From a virus, in IMG/VR virus record IMGVR_UViG_3300008117_000062, positions 1-61,907 of that record: a DNA stretch of 61,907 nt; one strand, 5' to 3'. Positions 51,255-59,671 of the stretch are shown here, in pieces. The notes under the pieces were generated by a model that ran no database searches, was not told the DNA's origin, and was given only the letters and a program-made list of their open reading frames with translations. The translations under genes were made by a program, and so were the position numbers. Positions within the stretch are counted from its first letter, which is position 1. Each line of letters starts with the position of its first letter.

Positions 51255-52931
51255 ATGGCTTTTGAACTTTTTGGATGGAGCCTGGGTAGATCAGGCGATA
51301 GGACAGCCCCGAAACTTGAGCAGGAAGAGATTAAGGCAAATGCATCATTTGCCCCTCCTGATCTTGAGGACGGGGCTATGCCTATTTCGTCTGGTGTATA
51401 CTTTAGTTCCTACATGGATTTCGATGGGGGAATCAAGTCAACAGCCGACATGATTCGCAAGTACAGGGAAATGGCCCTGTATCCTGAAGTTGAAATGGCA
51501 ATCGATGACATCTGCAACGAAGCAATCGTCTACGATGACACAAAGAGGCCAGTCGAGATCGTTGTTGATGACAGGAAACTTTCTCCAAAGATTAAGGCAA
51601 AGATCCAAGAAGAGTTTGATGAGATCCTTCGTCTGCTGAAGTTTCAAGATAAAGGATACGAAATCTTTCGAAAGTGGTACATTGACGGAAGACTCTATTA
51701 TCACAAGATCATAGACAAGGAAAACCCAAAGAAGGGTCTTGTCGAACTTCGTCCAATCGAATCAACCCACATCAGGAAGGTTCGAAATGTTCAGAAGAAG
51801 AAGGACAAGGCAACCAATGCTGATCTTGTCACAAAGGTTGACGAGTTCTTTGTCTACAGCGAGCGCGAGGAAACATCCACAACCACTGCGGCATTCACTC
51901 CCGCCACACCAACCAAGGGTGTGAAGATTGCCACAGATTCGATCTGTTACACACACAGCGGTTTGTTTGATTCAGGTAAGAAGCGCGTCCTATCCTATGT
52001 TCACAAGGCACTCAAGCCACTCAATCAGTTGAAGATGGTCGAGGATGCCGTTGTGATCTATCGGTTGTCTCGCGCTCCAGAGCGAAGAGTTTTCTACATC
52101 GATGTCGGCAATCTTCCAAAGAACAAGGCCGAGCAGTATCTCAAGGACATCATGAACCGCTATCGCAATAAGTTGGTTTATGATGCATCGACTGGAGAAC
52201 TCAAGGACGAGCGTAGGCACATGACAATGCTTGAGGACTTTTGGATGCCTCGCCGCGAAGGTGGCAAGGGAACCGAAGTCTCAACGCTACCAGGTGGACA
52301 GAATCTTGGACAGATGGACGATGTCCTGTACTTTCAGAAGAAACTATACAAGTCATTGAATGTTCCCACATCAAGACTTGAGACTGATCAGAACGGCTTC
52401 AATATGGGCCGTCAGGCAGAAATCACCCGCGACGAACTCAAGTTCTTCAGATTCATCGAAAGACTTCGCAAGAAGTTCGGTGAACTATTCATGGACATCA
52501 TGAAGACTCAGTTGCTTCTCAAAGGAGTCATCACGAAGGAAGATTGGGAATACATTCAGCCCATGATTCGCTTCGACTTCCGCAAGGATTCATACTTCAC
52601 GGAAGCAAAGGAGAACGAGATCCTAACAAACAGACTGAATCTCGTCAATAGTGCAGATCCATATCTCGGCAAGTACTTCTCTAAGGCTTATGTTCAGAAG
52701 CATATTCTGCGTCTTTCTGAGGAAGAAATCGCGGATATCACGCAGGAAGTCGAGCAAGAGAAGCAAGAGAATCCCGATACTGCCATTCCAACGCAGATAG
52801 CGACCCAAGTCACCACTCAGCAGATGACTGGTGATATACAGATGCAGCAGCAGTTGCAACAGCAACAGGCTCAAATGCAGATGCAAGCACAAATGCCACA
52901 GCCCCAAGAACAACCAAACTCCAAGAAATAA
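51255..52931 (+). CDS. 20: Portal protein gp20
   Basis: The 558-residue protein (T4 about 524) has the gp20 order: YPEVEMAIDDICNEAIVYDD near 76-95, FRKWYIDGRLYYHKIID, LRPIESTHIRKVR, RAPERRVFYIDVGNLPK, LEDFWMPRREGGKGTEV-STLPGG and NVPTSRLETDQNGFNMGR. The dodecameric portal is the packaging channel. The C-terminus is a Gln/Met-rich low-complexity tail of about 40 residues, probably disordered. GGAG precedes the start. Confidence 0.95.
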   Translation: MAFELFGWSLGRSGDRTAPKLEQEEIKANASFAPPDLEDGAMPISSGVYFSSYMDFDGGIKSTADMIRKYREMALYPEVEMAIDDICNEAIVYDDTKRPVEIVVDDRKLSPKIKAKIQEEFDEILRLLKFQDKGYEIFRKWYIDGRLYYHKIIDKENPKKGLVELRPIESTHIRKVRNVQKKKDKATNADLVTKVDEFFVYSEREETSTTTAAFTPATPTKGVKIATDSICYTHSGLFDSGKKRVLSYVHKALKPLNQLKMVEDAVVIYRLSRAPERRVFYIDVGNLPKNKAEQYLKDIMNRYRNKLVYDASTGELKDERRHMTMLEDFWMPRREGGKGTEVSTLPGGQNLGQMDDVLYFQKKLYKSLNVPTSRLETDQNGFNMGRQAEITRDELKFFRFIERLRKKFGELFMDIMKTQLLLKGVITKEDWEYIQPMIRFDFRKDSYFTEAKENEILTNRLNLVNSADPYLGKYFSKAYVQKHILRLSEEEIADITQEVEQEKQENPDTAIPTQIATQVTTQQMTGDIQMQQQLQQQQAQMQMQAQMPQPQEQPNSKK

Positions 52932-52958
52932 TAGATAATCAAATCAGGAGATAATAAA

Positions 52959-53255
52959 ATGTCCGATTCAAGAGAACTCATCAGGGCAATCATGGACGAA
53001 GATTTCGTCTCTGCCAAAGAAATCACAAATGGCCTTCTTTTCTCCACCGTTGCCGATCACATTGATGATGTAAAGGCTGAAGTTGGAATGAACCTTTTCG
53101 ATGAACTTGAGGAAGGTAAGGATTATGATAAGGACGGCACGATTGAATCTCCAAAGGATGAAGTCCTTGGTTCACGCATCAATGCCGCAGTCAAGTCTGG
53201 TAAACTCTCACCACAACAGGCAGCAAAGACCAAGAACAAGGGCATGTACCGCTAA
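52959..53255 (+). CDS. Prohead core-position protein with an EF-hand-like loop, 98 aa
   Basis: The gene occupies the T4 gp67/gp68 place between portal and protease. A helical N-terminus (RELIRAIMDEDFVSAKEITN) resembles small prohead core proteins. Residues about 55-66 read DYDKDGTIESPK, with Asp at loop positions 1, 3 and 5 and Gly at 6, the pattern of a calcium-binding EF-hand loop. The tail is basic and Gln/Lys-rich (SPQQAAKTKNKG). It is probably an internal core component removed by the gp21 protease. Confidence 0.62.
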   Translation: MSDSRELIRAIMDEDFVSAKEITNGLLFSTVADHIDDVKAEVGMNLFDELEEGKDYDKDGTIESPKDEVLGSRINAAVKSGKLSPQQAAKTKNKGMYR

Positions 53256-53264
53256 GGATTTTCT

Positions 53265-53912
53265 ATGCTACTAATCACAGAACACAACGAAACAAACATT
53301 CAGACCATTGCTGAAGATGCTGGCAACGGAAAGAAGAACTACTACATTCGTGGTGTGTTCATGGAATCCGAGCAGATTAACAAGAATGGTCGAATCTACC
53401 CACAATCCATCATGGAGCGTGAGGTTGGTAAGTACAACGACAACTACATCAAGAGCAGCCGTTCGCTTGGCGAACTAGGCCACCCACAGGGACCAAGCCT
53501 AAACCTCGACAGAGTTTCCCATATCATCAAGGAGATGAATATGGATGGAACTGTCGTTTATGGAAAGGCAAAGATTCTTGATACACCATTCGGAAACATT
53601 GTTAAGAACCTCATTGATGAGGGTGTGCGCCTTGGCGTTTCATCCCGTGGAATGGGTTCTTTAAAGCAAGTAAACGGCGTGAACGAGGTTCAGGACGATT
53701 TTAGTCTTGCAACAGTAGACATCGTTGCAGATCCATCAGCCCCAAATGCCTTTGTCAATGGCATCATGGAAGGCAAGGAGTGGGTCTGGAACAATGGTAT
53801 TCTTCAGGAGAAGGCTATTGCCTCATACAAGAAGACCATCACAAAAGCCAGTTCACGCGAACTAGAAGAAGCAAAGTTGGAAGTCTTCAAGGACTTCTTA
53901 TCAAAACTCTGA
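53265..53912 (+). CDS. 21: Prohead core protease gp21
   Basis: At 215 residues it matches T4 gp21 (212). The family elements are FMESEQINKNGRIYP, GELGHPQGPSLNLDRVSH with candidate catalytic His73, GVSSRGMGS with Ser126/127, and ATVDIVADPSAPNAF with Asp152. That is the herpes-assemblin-like Ser-His-Asp arrangement. It cleaves scaffold and capsid N-termini at (L/I)XE sites during maturation. Confidence 0.94.
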   Translation: MLLITEHNETNIQTIAEDAGNGKKNYYIRGVFMESEQINKNGRIYPQSIMEREVGKYNDNYIKSSRSLGELGHPQGPSLNLDRVSHIIKEMNMDGTVVYGKAKILDTPFGNIVKNLIDEGVRLGVSSRGMGSLKQVNGVNEVQDDFSLATVDIVADPSAPNAFVNGIMEGKEWVWNNGILQEKAIASYKKTITKASSRELEEAKLEVFKDFLSKL

Positions 53913-53947
53913 TTTTTATACATAAGGGAAGATAAAGGAGATTTCTA

Positions 53948-55072
53948 ATGCCTCAGCCAGAAGAGTTCTACGAAGAAGAAGAGATCCTTGAAGACATTGA
54001 CAACGATGTTGATGAGGACGATACCATCGATGATGAAGAGCCAACCGACGATGAACTCGTTGAAGATGGCGAAGAAGAATTTGATGAAGACGACTTCATC
54101 GATGAAGACGAAGAAGACGAGGACGAGGAAGATGTCTCTGAGGAGTACGAGGTGGTTGCAACAAGCGACACCAATACTGACTTCGGCGGTGGCAAGACCA
54201 AGAGGTTCCCCGAGCCAGAAGACAAGTCTGCTCAGAACAAGGCAACCATTGCCTCCAAGGTTCCATTCAAGGGCAAGGCAAAGATTCCAGATCGTTCGGA
54301 CTTCACCATGCAGGAGCATATCGGTGCAATGTTCGAAGGCGAGGATCTCTCCGAAGACTTCAAGAACAAGGCGATTGCAGTATTTGAGGCAGCAATCAAC
54401 GAGCGTTACGACGCAATCGTTACTCGCCTTGAAGAGGCATATGAGCAGACTATCGCTGAGAACACCGAGAAGATTCTTGATGCACTCTCAAGCCGCGTCA
54501 ATGACTATATCTCCTACATCGCTGAAGAATGGGTCGAAGAAAATCGTCTCGTTCTTGAAAGCGGTATCAAGGTAGAGATCGCAGAGAACTTCCTCAACGG
54601 CATGAAGGGTATCTTCGAAGAGAACTTCATTCAGGTTCCTGAAGAGAAGGTTGATCTCATGGATGAACTCTCCGATGAGAACGAAGAACTCCGCGACGAA
54701 GTAAACAATCAAGTCAACGAGAACATGGAACTCCGTAAGGAAATCCTTGCTCTCCGCTGCGACGATATCTTTGAATCATATTGCGACGGTCTTGCAGACA
54801 CCCAAGTTGAGAAACTCCGCACTCTCGCAGAGGGTATTGAGTTCGACTCAGAGGATATGTTTGAAGACAAGTTGGCAGTCCTCAAGGAATCATACTTCGG
54901 CAATGCTCGTCGCGTAAAGGCACCAGCACCTGTCACCGAGAATCTTATTGAGGAAGTAGTCCTCGACTCAGGCGACGAGGAGCAGGAACTCGCAGAAGAA
55001 ACAGCACCAATCAATCCAATCATGCAGCACTACACATCTGCATTGTCACGCAAAGGTCTAAAGAACAGGTAA
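53948..55072 (+). CDS. 22: Prohead scaffold protein gp22 with an acidic N-terminal extension
   Basis: The C-terminal 270 residues are gp22-like: FTMQEHIGAMFEGEDLSEDF, FKNKAIAVFEAAINER, a long coiled coil (LMDELSDENEELRDEVNNQV) and ESYFGNARRVKAPAP near the end. The first 65 or so residues are almost all Asp and Glu. The total of 374 is about 100 more than T4 gp22. In T4 a separate very acidic core protein, gp67, exists, so this may be a merged function. AAAGGAG precedes the start. Confidence 0.9.
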   Translation: MPQPEEFYEEEEILEDIDNDVDEDDTIDDEEPTDDELVEDGEEEFDEDDFIDEDEEDEDEEDVSEEYEVVATSDTNTDFGGGKTKRFPEPEDKSAQNKATIASKVPFKGKAKIPDRSDFTMQEHIGAMFEGEDLSEDFKNKAIAVFEAAINERYDAIVTRLEEAYEQTIAENTEKILDALSSRVNDYISYIAEEWVEENRLVLESGIKVEIAENFLNGMKGIFEENFIQVPEEKVDLMDELSDENEELRDEVNNQVNENMELRKEILALRCDDIFESYCDGLADTQVEKLRTLAEGIEFDSEDMFEDKLAVLKESYFGNARRVKAPAPVTENLIEEVVLDSGDEEQELAEETAPINPIMQHYTSALSRKGLKNR

Positions 55073-55098
55073 TCCCTGTCAAATCAAGGAGAATAGAA

Positions 55099-56571
55099 AT
55101 GGGTACTTTCACACTAGTCGAACAACTTGAGCGCAAGTGGGAGCCAGTTATGGAACATAACAGCCTCTCGCCAATCAAGGACAACTACCGCCGTGCAGTC
55201 ACGGCAATCCTCTTGGAGAACCAAGAGCAAGCACTTCGCGAAGCAGCAGCACCAGCAAGTGCAATCGGAGCAGCGGGTCTTGATTATGCAACTGGATCTG
55301 GTCTTGCAGGATATGATCCAATCCTCATCTCGCTCGTTCGCCGCGCAATGCCAAACCTCATGGCATACGATGTTGCATCAGTTCAGCCAATGACCTCGCC
55401 AACTGGACTCATCTTCGCAATGAAGTCCACTTATGTCAACCGCAGTGGATCAGAAGCCCTCTTCAATGAAGCATTCACTAAGTTCTCGGGTGTTTCGGGA
55501 TCTGCTTCGTCTGCTGGTGGCGGCACTGCCGAATCAACATTTGTTGGTGATCCACTTTATGGTATTCTCGGAACCACTGGTTCTGCCATTTCGGGTGCCT
55601 CTGGTTGGGAACCATCTAGCGGAATGTCCCGCGAACTCGGTGAAGGTCTTGGTGAAGGTGGAGCAAATGGCGACTTCAACACCATGGCATTCACGATTGA
55701 TCGTGCATCAGTCACTGCAAAGACTCGCGCACTCAAGGCAGAGTATACAATCGAACTCGCTCAAGACCTCAAGGCTATCCATGGCCTCGACGCTGAGACA
55801 GAACTCGCCAACATTCTCAGCACCGAAATCCTTGCTGAAATCAACCGCGAAGTCGTTCGTTCGATCTACACCACAGCCAAACTCGGCGCACAGCACAGCG
55901 ATCTTTTCTACAAGACCTCTGGAAGCACTTACTCGTTCGTTCCAGGCGCATCAAATCCATCTCAAAGCACTGGTCTTGCTGCTCCAGGTGGTGTCTATGA
56001 CCTAATCCGCGACTCAGACGGTCGTTGGTCTGCTGAGAAGTTCCGCGGCCTCATGTTCCAAATTGAGCGCGAAGCCAATGTGATCGCTAAGGATACCCGC
56101 CGTGGTAAGGGCAACTTCATCATCTGCTCTGCGGATGTTGCATCAGCCCTCGCAATGGGTGGATTCCTTAACATCAGCCCAGCACTCAATGTTAACCTTG
56201 ATGTTGATGACACGGGCAACACCTTCGTCGGTGTTCTCAATGGTAAGATCAAGGTCTATGTTGATCCTTACTCCTCAGTTGGTATCAGCGCAAACGCTCG
56301 CGACTTCGTCTGCGTCGGATACAAGGGAACCTCGCCATATGATGCAGGACTCTTCTACTGCCCATACATCCCACTACAGATGGTTCGTGCAATCAACGAT
56401 GCGACCTTCCAGCCAAAGATTGGTTTCAAGACCCGTTACGGCATGGCAGTCAATCCATTCGTCAACACAACCAATGTTGCAGTTTCTAGCAACTATCGCG
56501 CAAATCAGTACTACCGCATCTTCCGCGTGGACAACCTCCATGGCGTTCAGGGTGTAGTTTCACAGTCCTGA
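55099..56571 (+). CDS. 23: Major capsid protein gp23
   Basis: The HK97-fold capsid protein of 490 residues (T4 about 521) shows FEPVMEH-like EQLERKWEPVMEHNSLSPIK, LVRRAMPNLMAYDVASVQPM, FTIDRASVTAKTRALKAEYT, ELAQDLKAIHGLDAETELA and RGKGNFIICSADVASALAMG. A possible gp21 cleavage site LRE lies at residues 46-48, close to the T4 arrangement of an N-terminal delta peptide. AAGGAG precedes the start and a strong terminator follows. Confidence 0.97.
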   Translation: MGTFTLVEQLERKWEPVMEHNSLSPIKDNYRRAVTAILLENQEQALREAAAPASAIGAAGLDYATGSGLAGYDPILISLVRRAMPNLMAYDVASVQPMTSPTGLIFAMKSTYVNRSGSEALFNEAFTKFSGVSGSASSAGGGTAESTFVGDPLYGILGTTGSAISGASGWEPSSGMSRELGEGLGEGGANGDFNTMAFTIDRASVTAKTRALKAEYTIELAQDLKAIHGLDAETELANILSTEILAEINREVVRSIYTTAKLGAQHSDLFYKTSGSTYSFVPGASNPSQSTGLAAPGGVYDLIRDSDGRWSAEKFRGLMFQIEREANVIAKDTRRGKGNFIICSADVASALAMGGFLNISPALNVNLDVDDTGNTFVGVLNGKIKVYVDPYSSVGISANARDFVCVGYKGTSPYDAGLFYCPYIPLQMVRAINDATFQPKIGFKTRYGMAVNPFVNTTNVAVSSNYRANQYYRIFRVDNLHGVQGVVSQS

Positions 56572-56598
56572 TAGTTGACTGAAAATAATCAGTAGAGG

Positions 56599-56630
56599 TC
56601 GGGGGGAGAAATCCCCCCGATTTCTTTTTT
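56599..56630 (+). terminator. Intrinsic terminator after gp23
   Basis: An 8-bp perfect stem TCGGGGGG/CCCCCCGA with a 6-nt loop is followed directly by TTTCTTTTTT. It ends the head-gene operon and is the only strong rho-independent terminator I see in the window. Confidence 0.93.
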
Positions 56631-56646
56631 AAGGATACATATAGGC

Positions 56647-57213
56647 ATGAGCGACGAATACGATTCATCATTGATAAATGCCGCTGCCATAAACGAAGAA
56701 GGCACTAGTTACAATGCACTTCTTCGTCAGCCGACAAATGTAAATGCATATCAGAATACAAACTTTAAGTTGTCTTTCACAAGACTCCCAAATGTCACCT
56801 TCTGGTGTACATCGGTAAATATACCATCAATTTCGGTTGGTGAGATAAGCATACCGAATAGACTGCTAACACATCATGTGCCTGGGTCATCTGTTCAGTT
56901 TGATCAGTTGCGAGTCACATTTGAAGTTGATGAAGATTTTGCGAACTGGTATGAGGTATATCGATGGATGAAAGGCATTGTCCCTTTCGAAGATTTTGAA
57001 TCTATTCTTGCAAATGAGAACAACTATTATTCAGATGCCACAGTACACATGCTGAATAGTGCAAAGAATCCTAATAAGAGATTTGTTTTCAAGCAAGTAT
57101 TTCCTGTCAGTATAGATGGATTTGATCTAAATGTTGCCCTAAACGAACCAGAGCCAGTACAAGTCAGCGCAACATTCACATTCCATTCATTTGAACTTGA
57201 AGATGTGACTTGA
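56647..57213 (+). CDS. Tail-tube-fold protein in the gp3 position, 188 aa
   Basis: The core (TNFKLSFTRLPNVTFWCTSV, then NIPSISVGEISIPNRLLTHH and VPGSSVQFDQLRVTFEVDED, WYEVYRWMKGI) is the tail-tube fold shared by gp19, gp54 and tube terminators. It sits between gp23 and uvsY, where marine T4-like phages have their gp3 tail-completion gene, and its length fits T4 gp3 (about 176). A tube-terminating role is likely but is inferred from place and fold. Confidence 0.68.
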   Translation: MSDEYDSSLINAAAINEEGTSYNALLRQPTNVNAYQNTNFKLSFTRLPNVTFWCTSVNIPSISVGEISIPNRLLTHHVPGSSVQFDQLRVTFEVDEDFANWYEVYRWMKGIVPFEDFESILANENNYYSDATVHMLNSAKNPNKRFVFKQVFPVSIDGFDLNVALNEPEPVQVSATFTFHSFELEDVT

Positions 57214-57237
57214 CTTGATTTGATTTTGTGATATTCT
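57210..57237 (+). promoter_or_regulatory. Candidate sigma70-type promoter at uvsY
   Basis: TTGACT (57210-57215), a 16-nt spacer and TATTCT (57232-57237) with an extended TG at its 5' side. The predicted start coincides with the uvsY ATG at 57244, so any transcript from it would be leaderless or would use a later start. Confidence 0.4.
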
Positions 57238-57243
57238 TTAACC

Positions 57244-57678
57244 ATGGATATAGAAACAATCAAGAAGATGGTCGCAGAGGACATGGAGATTGATGACCTC
57301 AATCTCGACCTTGAATCTCTCAAGACACCACAACTACACAGCAAGTATCTGAACATACTGCACGATGAGTCTCTTGTTCTACACAAGGCCACGATTGAGC
57401 AGAAGGAACTTCGTAGACTCAAGTGGGAATATTACCTTGGCAAGTTGGATCAAGAGACGCTTGATGAAAAGGGATGGCAACCTTTTGGCCTGAAGATCCT
57501 CAGAACAGACATCGATGTTTACCTTGAATCTGACAAGGATCTACTAAGGTTGGAAGCCCGTGTATACTACCTCAAGGAAAAGGTGAAGTACATCGAATCC
57601 GTATTACAATCCATTGGTCGCCGTGGTTGGGACATCAAGTCTGCAATAGAATGGAAGAAGTTCATGAGTGGATCATAA
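57244..57678 (+). CDS. uvsY: UvsY recombination mediator
   Basis: The 144-residue protein (T4 UvsY 137) has the UvsY layout: a helical N-terminus with LDLESLKTPQLHSKYLNIL, RLKWEYYLGKL, the central DIDVYLESDKDLLRLEARVYY and the near-C-terminal RRGWDIKSAIEWKKFMSG. UvsY loads the UvsX recombinase on gp32-covered single-stranded DNA. It overlaps the deaminase gene by 28 nt. Confidence 0.94.
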   Translation: MDIETIKKMVAEDMEIDDLNLDLESLKTPQLHSKYLNILHDESLVLHKATIEQKELRRLKWEYYLGKLDQETLDEKGWQPFGLKILRTDIDVYLESDKDLLRLEARVYYLKEKVKYIESVLQSIGRRGWDIKSAIEWKKFMSGS

Positions 57679-58175
57679 AGATAGTAACCGAAGTCATTCA
57701 CAGAGTCTATCTCAGACAAGCCTACATTCATGCTCAGGCTCGTAGCGAAGACACAAACACACAGGTTGGTGCCTTGATTGTATTTCCTTCATCGGGAATC
57801 ATAGCAGCAGATGTAAACCGCTACCCATCCATACGACAACCAAACGAACAACCGAAATACGATTACATCGAACACGCTGAGAGATCTGTGATATACAGGT
57901 GTGTTTCCAAGGGTCTTACAACCCTCAATACGCACATGTATTGCCCATTCATCAGTTGTCCCGATTGTGCGAGGGCAATCGTTCTATCTGGCATAAAGAG
58001 GGTGGTTGGACACAAGACTCTATGGGACATCATCCCCGACAGGTGGAAAACAAAGTGCGATATCGGAGTGTCAATCCTTGAGTCTGCGGGGGTAGAAGTC
58101 CTGCTCTATGAGGGAAAAGTCCTAAACGAAGGAGAGTTTAAGATTCATTTTGATGGGAGAGATATAGAACCATAA
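57651..58175 (+). CDS. cd: dCMP deaminase-family protein, 174 aa
   Basis: The catalytic set is H75-A-E77 and S102-C-P-D-C106, where most relatives have P before the first Cys. A preceding EDTNTQVGALIVFPSSGII strand region and a VNRYPS loop fit deoxycytidylate deaminase, which makes dUMP for thymidylate synthesis. The start at 57651 lies inside uvsY; a longer frame from 57627 is less likely. The 28-nt overlap and position in the uvsY-uvsW recombination set are unusual for a nucleotide-pool gene. Confidence 0.8.
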   Translation: MEEVHEWIIKIVTEVIHRVYLRQAYIHAQARSEDTNTQVGALIVFPSSGIIAADVNRYPSIRQPNEQPKYDYIEHAERSVIYRCVSKGLTTLNTHMYCPFISCPDCARAIVLSGIKRVVGHKTLWDIIPDRWKTKCDIGVSILESAGVEVLLYEGKVLNEGEFKIHFDGRDIEP

Positions 58176-58178
58176 ATA
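58171..58178 (+). promoter_or_regulatory. Late-type promoter box CATAAATA at uvsW
   Basis: The box overlaps the deaminase stop codon and ends 5 nt before the uvsW ATG. A start 6-8 nt further would fall at the ATG itself, so it would give a leaderless message or is fortuitous. uvsW is a late gene in T4. Confidence 0.35.
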
Positions 58179-58183
58179 TCTGC

Positions 58184-59671
58184 ATGGATACATTGGTTCT
58201 GGAAGATGTTGATTCAGTATTCATCCGTGTGCGTTGTGAACGCGGCACCGCAAAGGAGTTGAGCGATTGCTTCTCCTTCAAGGTTCCAAACCACAAGTAC
58301 ATGTCGCGTTTCCGCAAGTCGCGGTGGAGTGGCGACATCAAACTCTACAACATAGGCAAGGCAACGATCTACAGAGGTCTGAAGAACTATGTCACAAAGT
58401 TCGCCTGTGATCGTGGTTATCATGTGGAGAGCAGTCTTTCACAGAATCAATCCATTCCTCTAGACAACGAGGGCTTGGATGATCTCTTCAACAGATGCGT
58501 AGGCAAGGCATCTGGAATACCTTCATTACACGACCATCAGCGGGAAGCCATCATCAAGGCTACCGAGGCATCAAGGCTTCTGCTCGTCTCTCCGACAGGC
58601 AGTGGCAAATCCATGATCATCTACCTTCTGCTCAGGCATTTACTTGAAAATGTCGATGGCAAGATTCTCATAGTTGTTCCAACCATAGGTCTTGTTACAC
58701 AGATGGCAAGTGATTTCGAAGCCTATGCCAAGGGAACGGATTGGAAAGTTTCAAAGAACTGCCACCCGATTTATGCGGGACAAGACAAAGAAACAAACAA
58801 ACGAGTTGTCATCACCACATGGCAATCAGTGTTCAAGCAACCACGCGCTTACTTCGACCAGTTCAAGGTTGTTTTCGGTGATGAATGCCATATGTTCAAG
58901 GCAAAGTCTCTCACTGGCATCATGGAAAAATTGACTGATTGCAACTATAGGATTGGCACCACGGGAACACTTGATGGAATGCAATGCCACAAGTTGATCA
59001 TCGAAGGTCTGTTCGGACCTTCCTATCATGTCACAACCACGAAGAAACTCATCGACAAGAACATACTTTCGCATCTGAAAATCGACACAATACTACTTCA
59101 ATACGGAGAAGACGAAAGACGCGCTGTCAGCAAGTATAACTATAGTGACGAGATGTTGTGGCTTATCCACAACGACAAGAGAAACAGATTCATAGTAGAT
59201 CTTGCAGACAAACTAAAGGGAAATACTTTGATTCTGTTTCAGTTTGTTGAGAAGCATGGAAAGTATCTCAATCATCTTGCAGAAAAGACGGGAAGAAAGA
59301 CCTTCTTCGTGCATGGCGGAACGGAAGCGGAGGACAGAGAGAAAGTAAGAAAGATACTTGAAGAGAACGATTCCTGCATAGTTGTTGCATCATACGGAAC
59401 ATTCTCAACAGGCATCTCAATCAAGAGGCTACACAACATCATATTTGCATCACCTAGCAAGTCAAGGATTCGGGTGCTGCAATCGATAGGAAGACAACTG
59501 CGAGTATCTGAACACAAGGAATACGCGAAACTATACGATATTGGGGATGATTTATCATGGAAGAGCAAAAAGAATCACACGCTTCGTCACTTTGCGGAAC
59601 GAATAAAGATCTATCGATCAGAAAACTTCGACTTCAGACCAGTGTTACTAAAGATGGAGAATCTACCATGA
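58184..59671 (+). CDS. uvsW: UvsW DNA/RNA helicase
   Basis: The protein has 495 residues (T4 UvsW about 503). The N-terminal domain (RGTAKELSDCFSFKVPNHKY; RKSRWSGDIKLYN) is the UvsW substrate-recognition part. It is followed by LHDHQREAI, Walker A SPTGSGKS at 136-143, DECH box at 233-236, a TTGTLDG motif III, and helicase motifs in the second RecA domain (GTFSTGISI; QSIGRQLR). UvsW unwinds R-loops and branched DNA and switches origin to recombination-dependent replication. Confidence 0.95.
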   Translation: MDTLVLEDVDSVFIRVRCERGTAKELSDCFSFKVPNHKYMSRFRKSRWSGDIKLYNIGKATIYRGLKNYVTKFACDRGYHVESSLSQNQSIPLDNEGLDDLFNRCVGKASGIPSLHDHQREAIIKATEASRLLLVSPTGSGKSMIIYLLLRHLLENVDGKILIVVPTIGLVTQMASDFEAYAKGTDWKVSKNCHPIYAGQDKETNKRVVITTWQSVFKQPRAYFDQFKVVFGDECHMFKAKSLTGIMEKLTDCNYRIGTTGTLDGMQCHKLIIEGLFGPSYHVTTTKKLIDKNILSHLKIDTILLQYGEDERRAVSKYNYSDEMLWLIHNDKRNRFIVDLADKLKGNTLILFQFVEKHGKYLNHLAEKTGRKTFFVHGGTEAEDREKVRKILEENDSCIVVASYGTFSTGISIKRLHNIIFASPSKSRIRVLQSIGRQLRVSEHKEYAKLYDIGDDLSWKSKKNHTLRHFAERIKIYRSENFDFRPVLLKMENLP

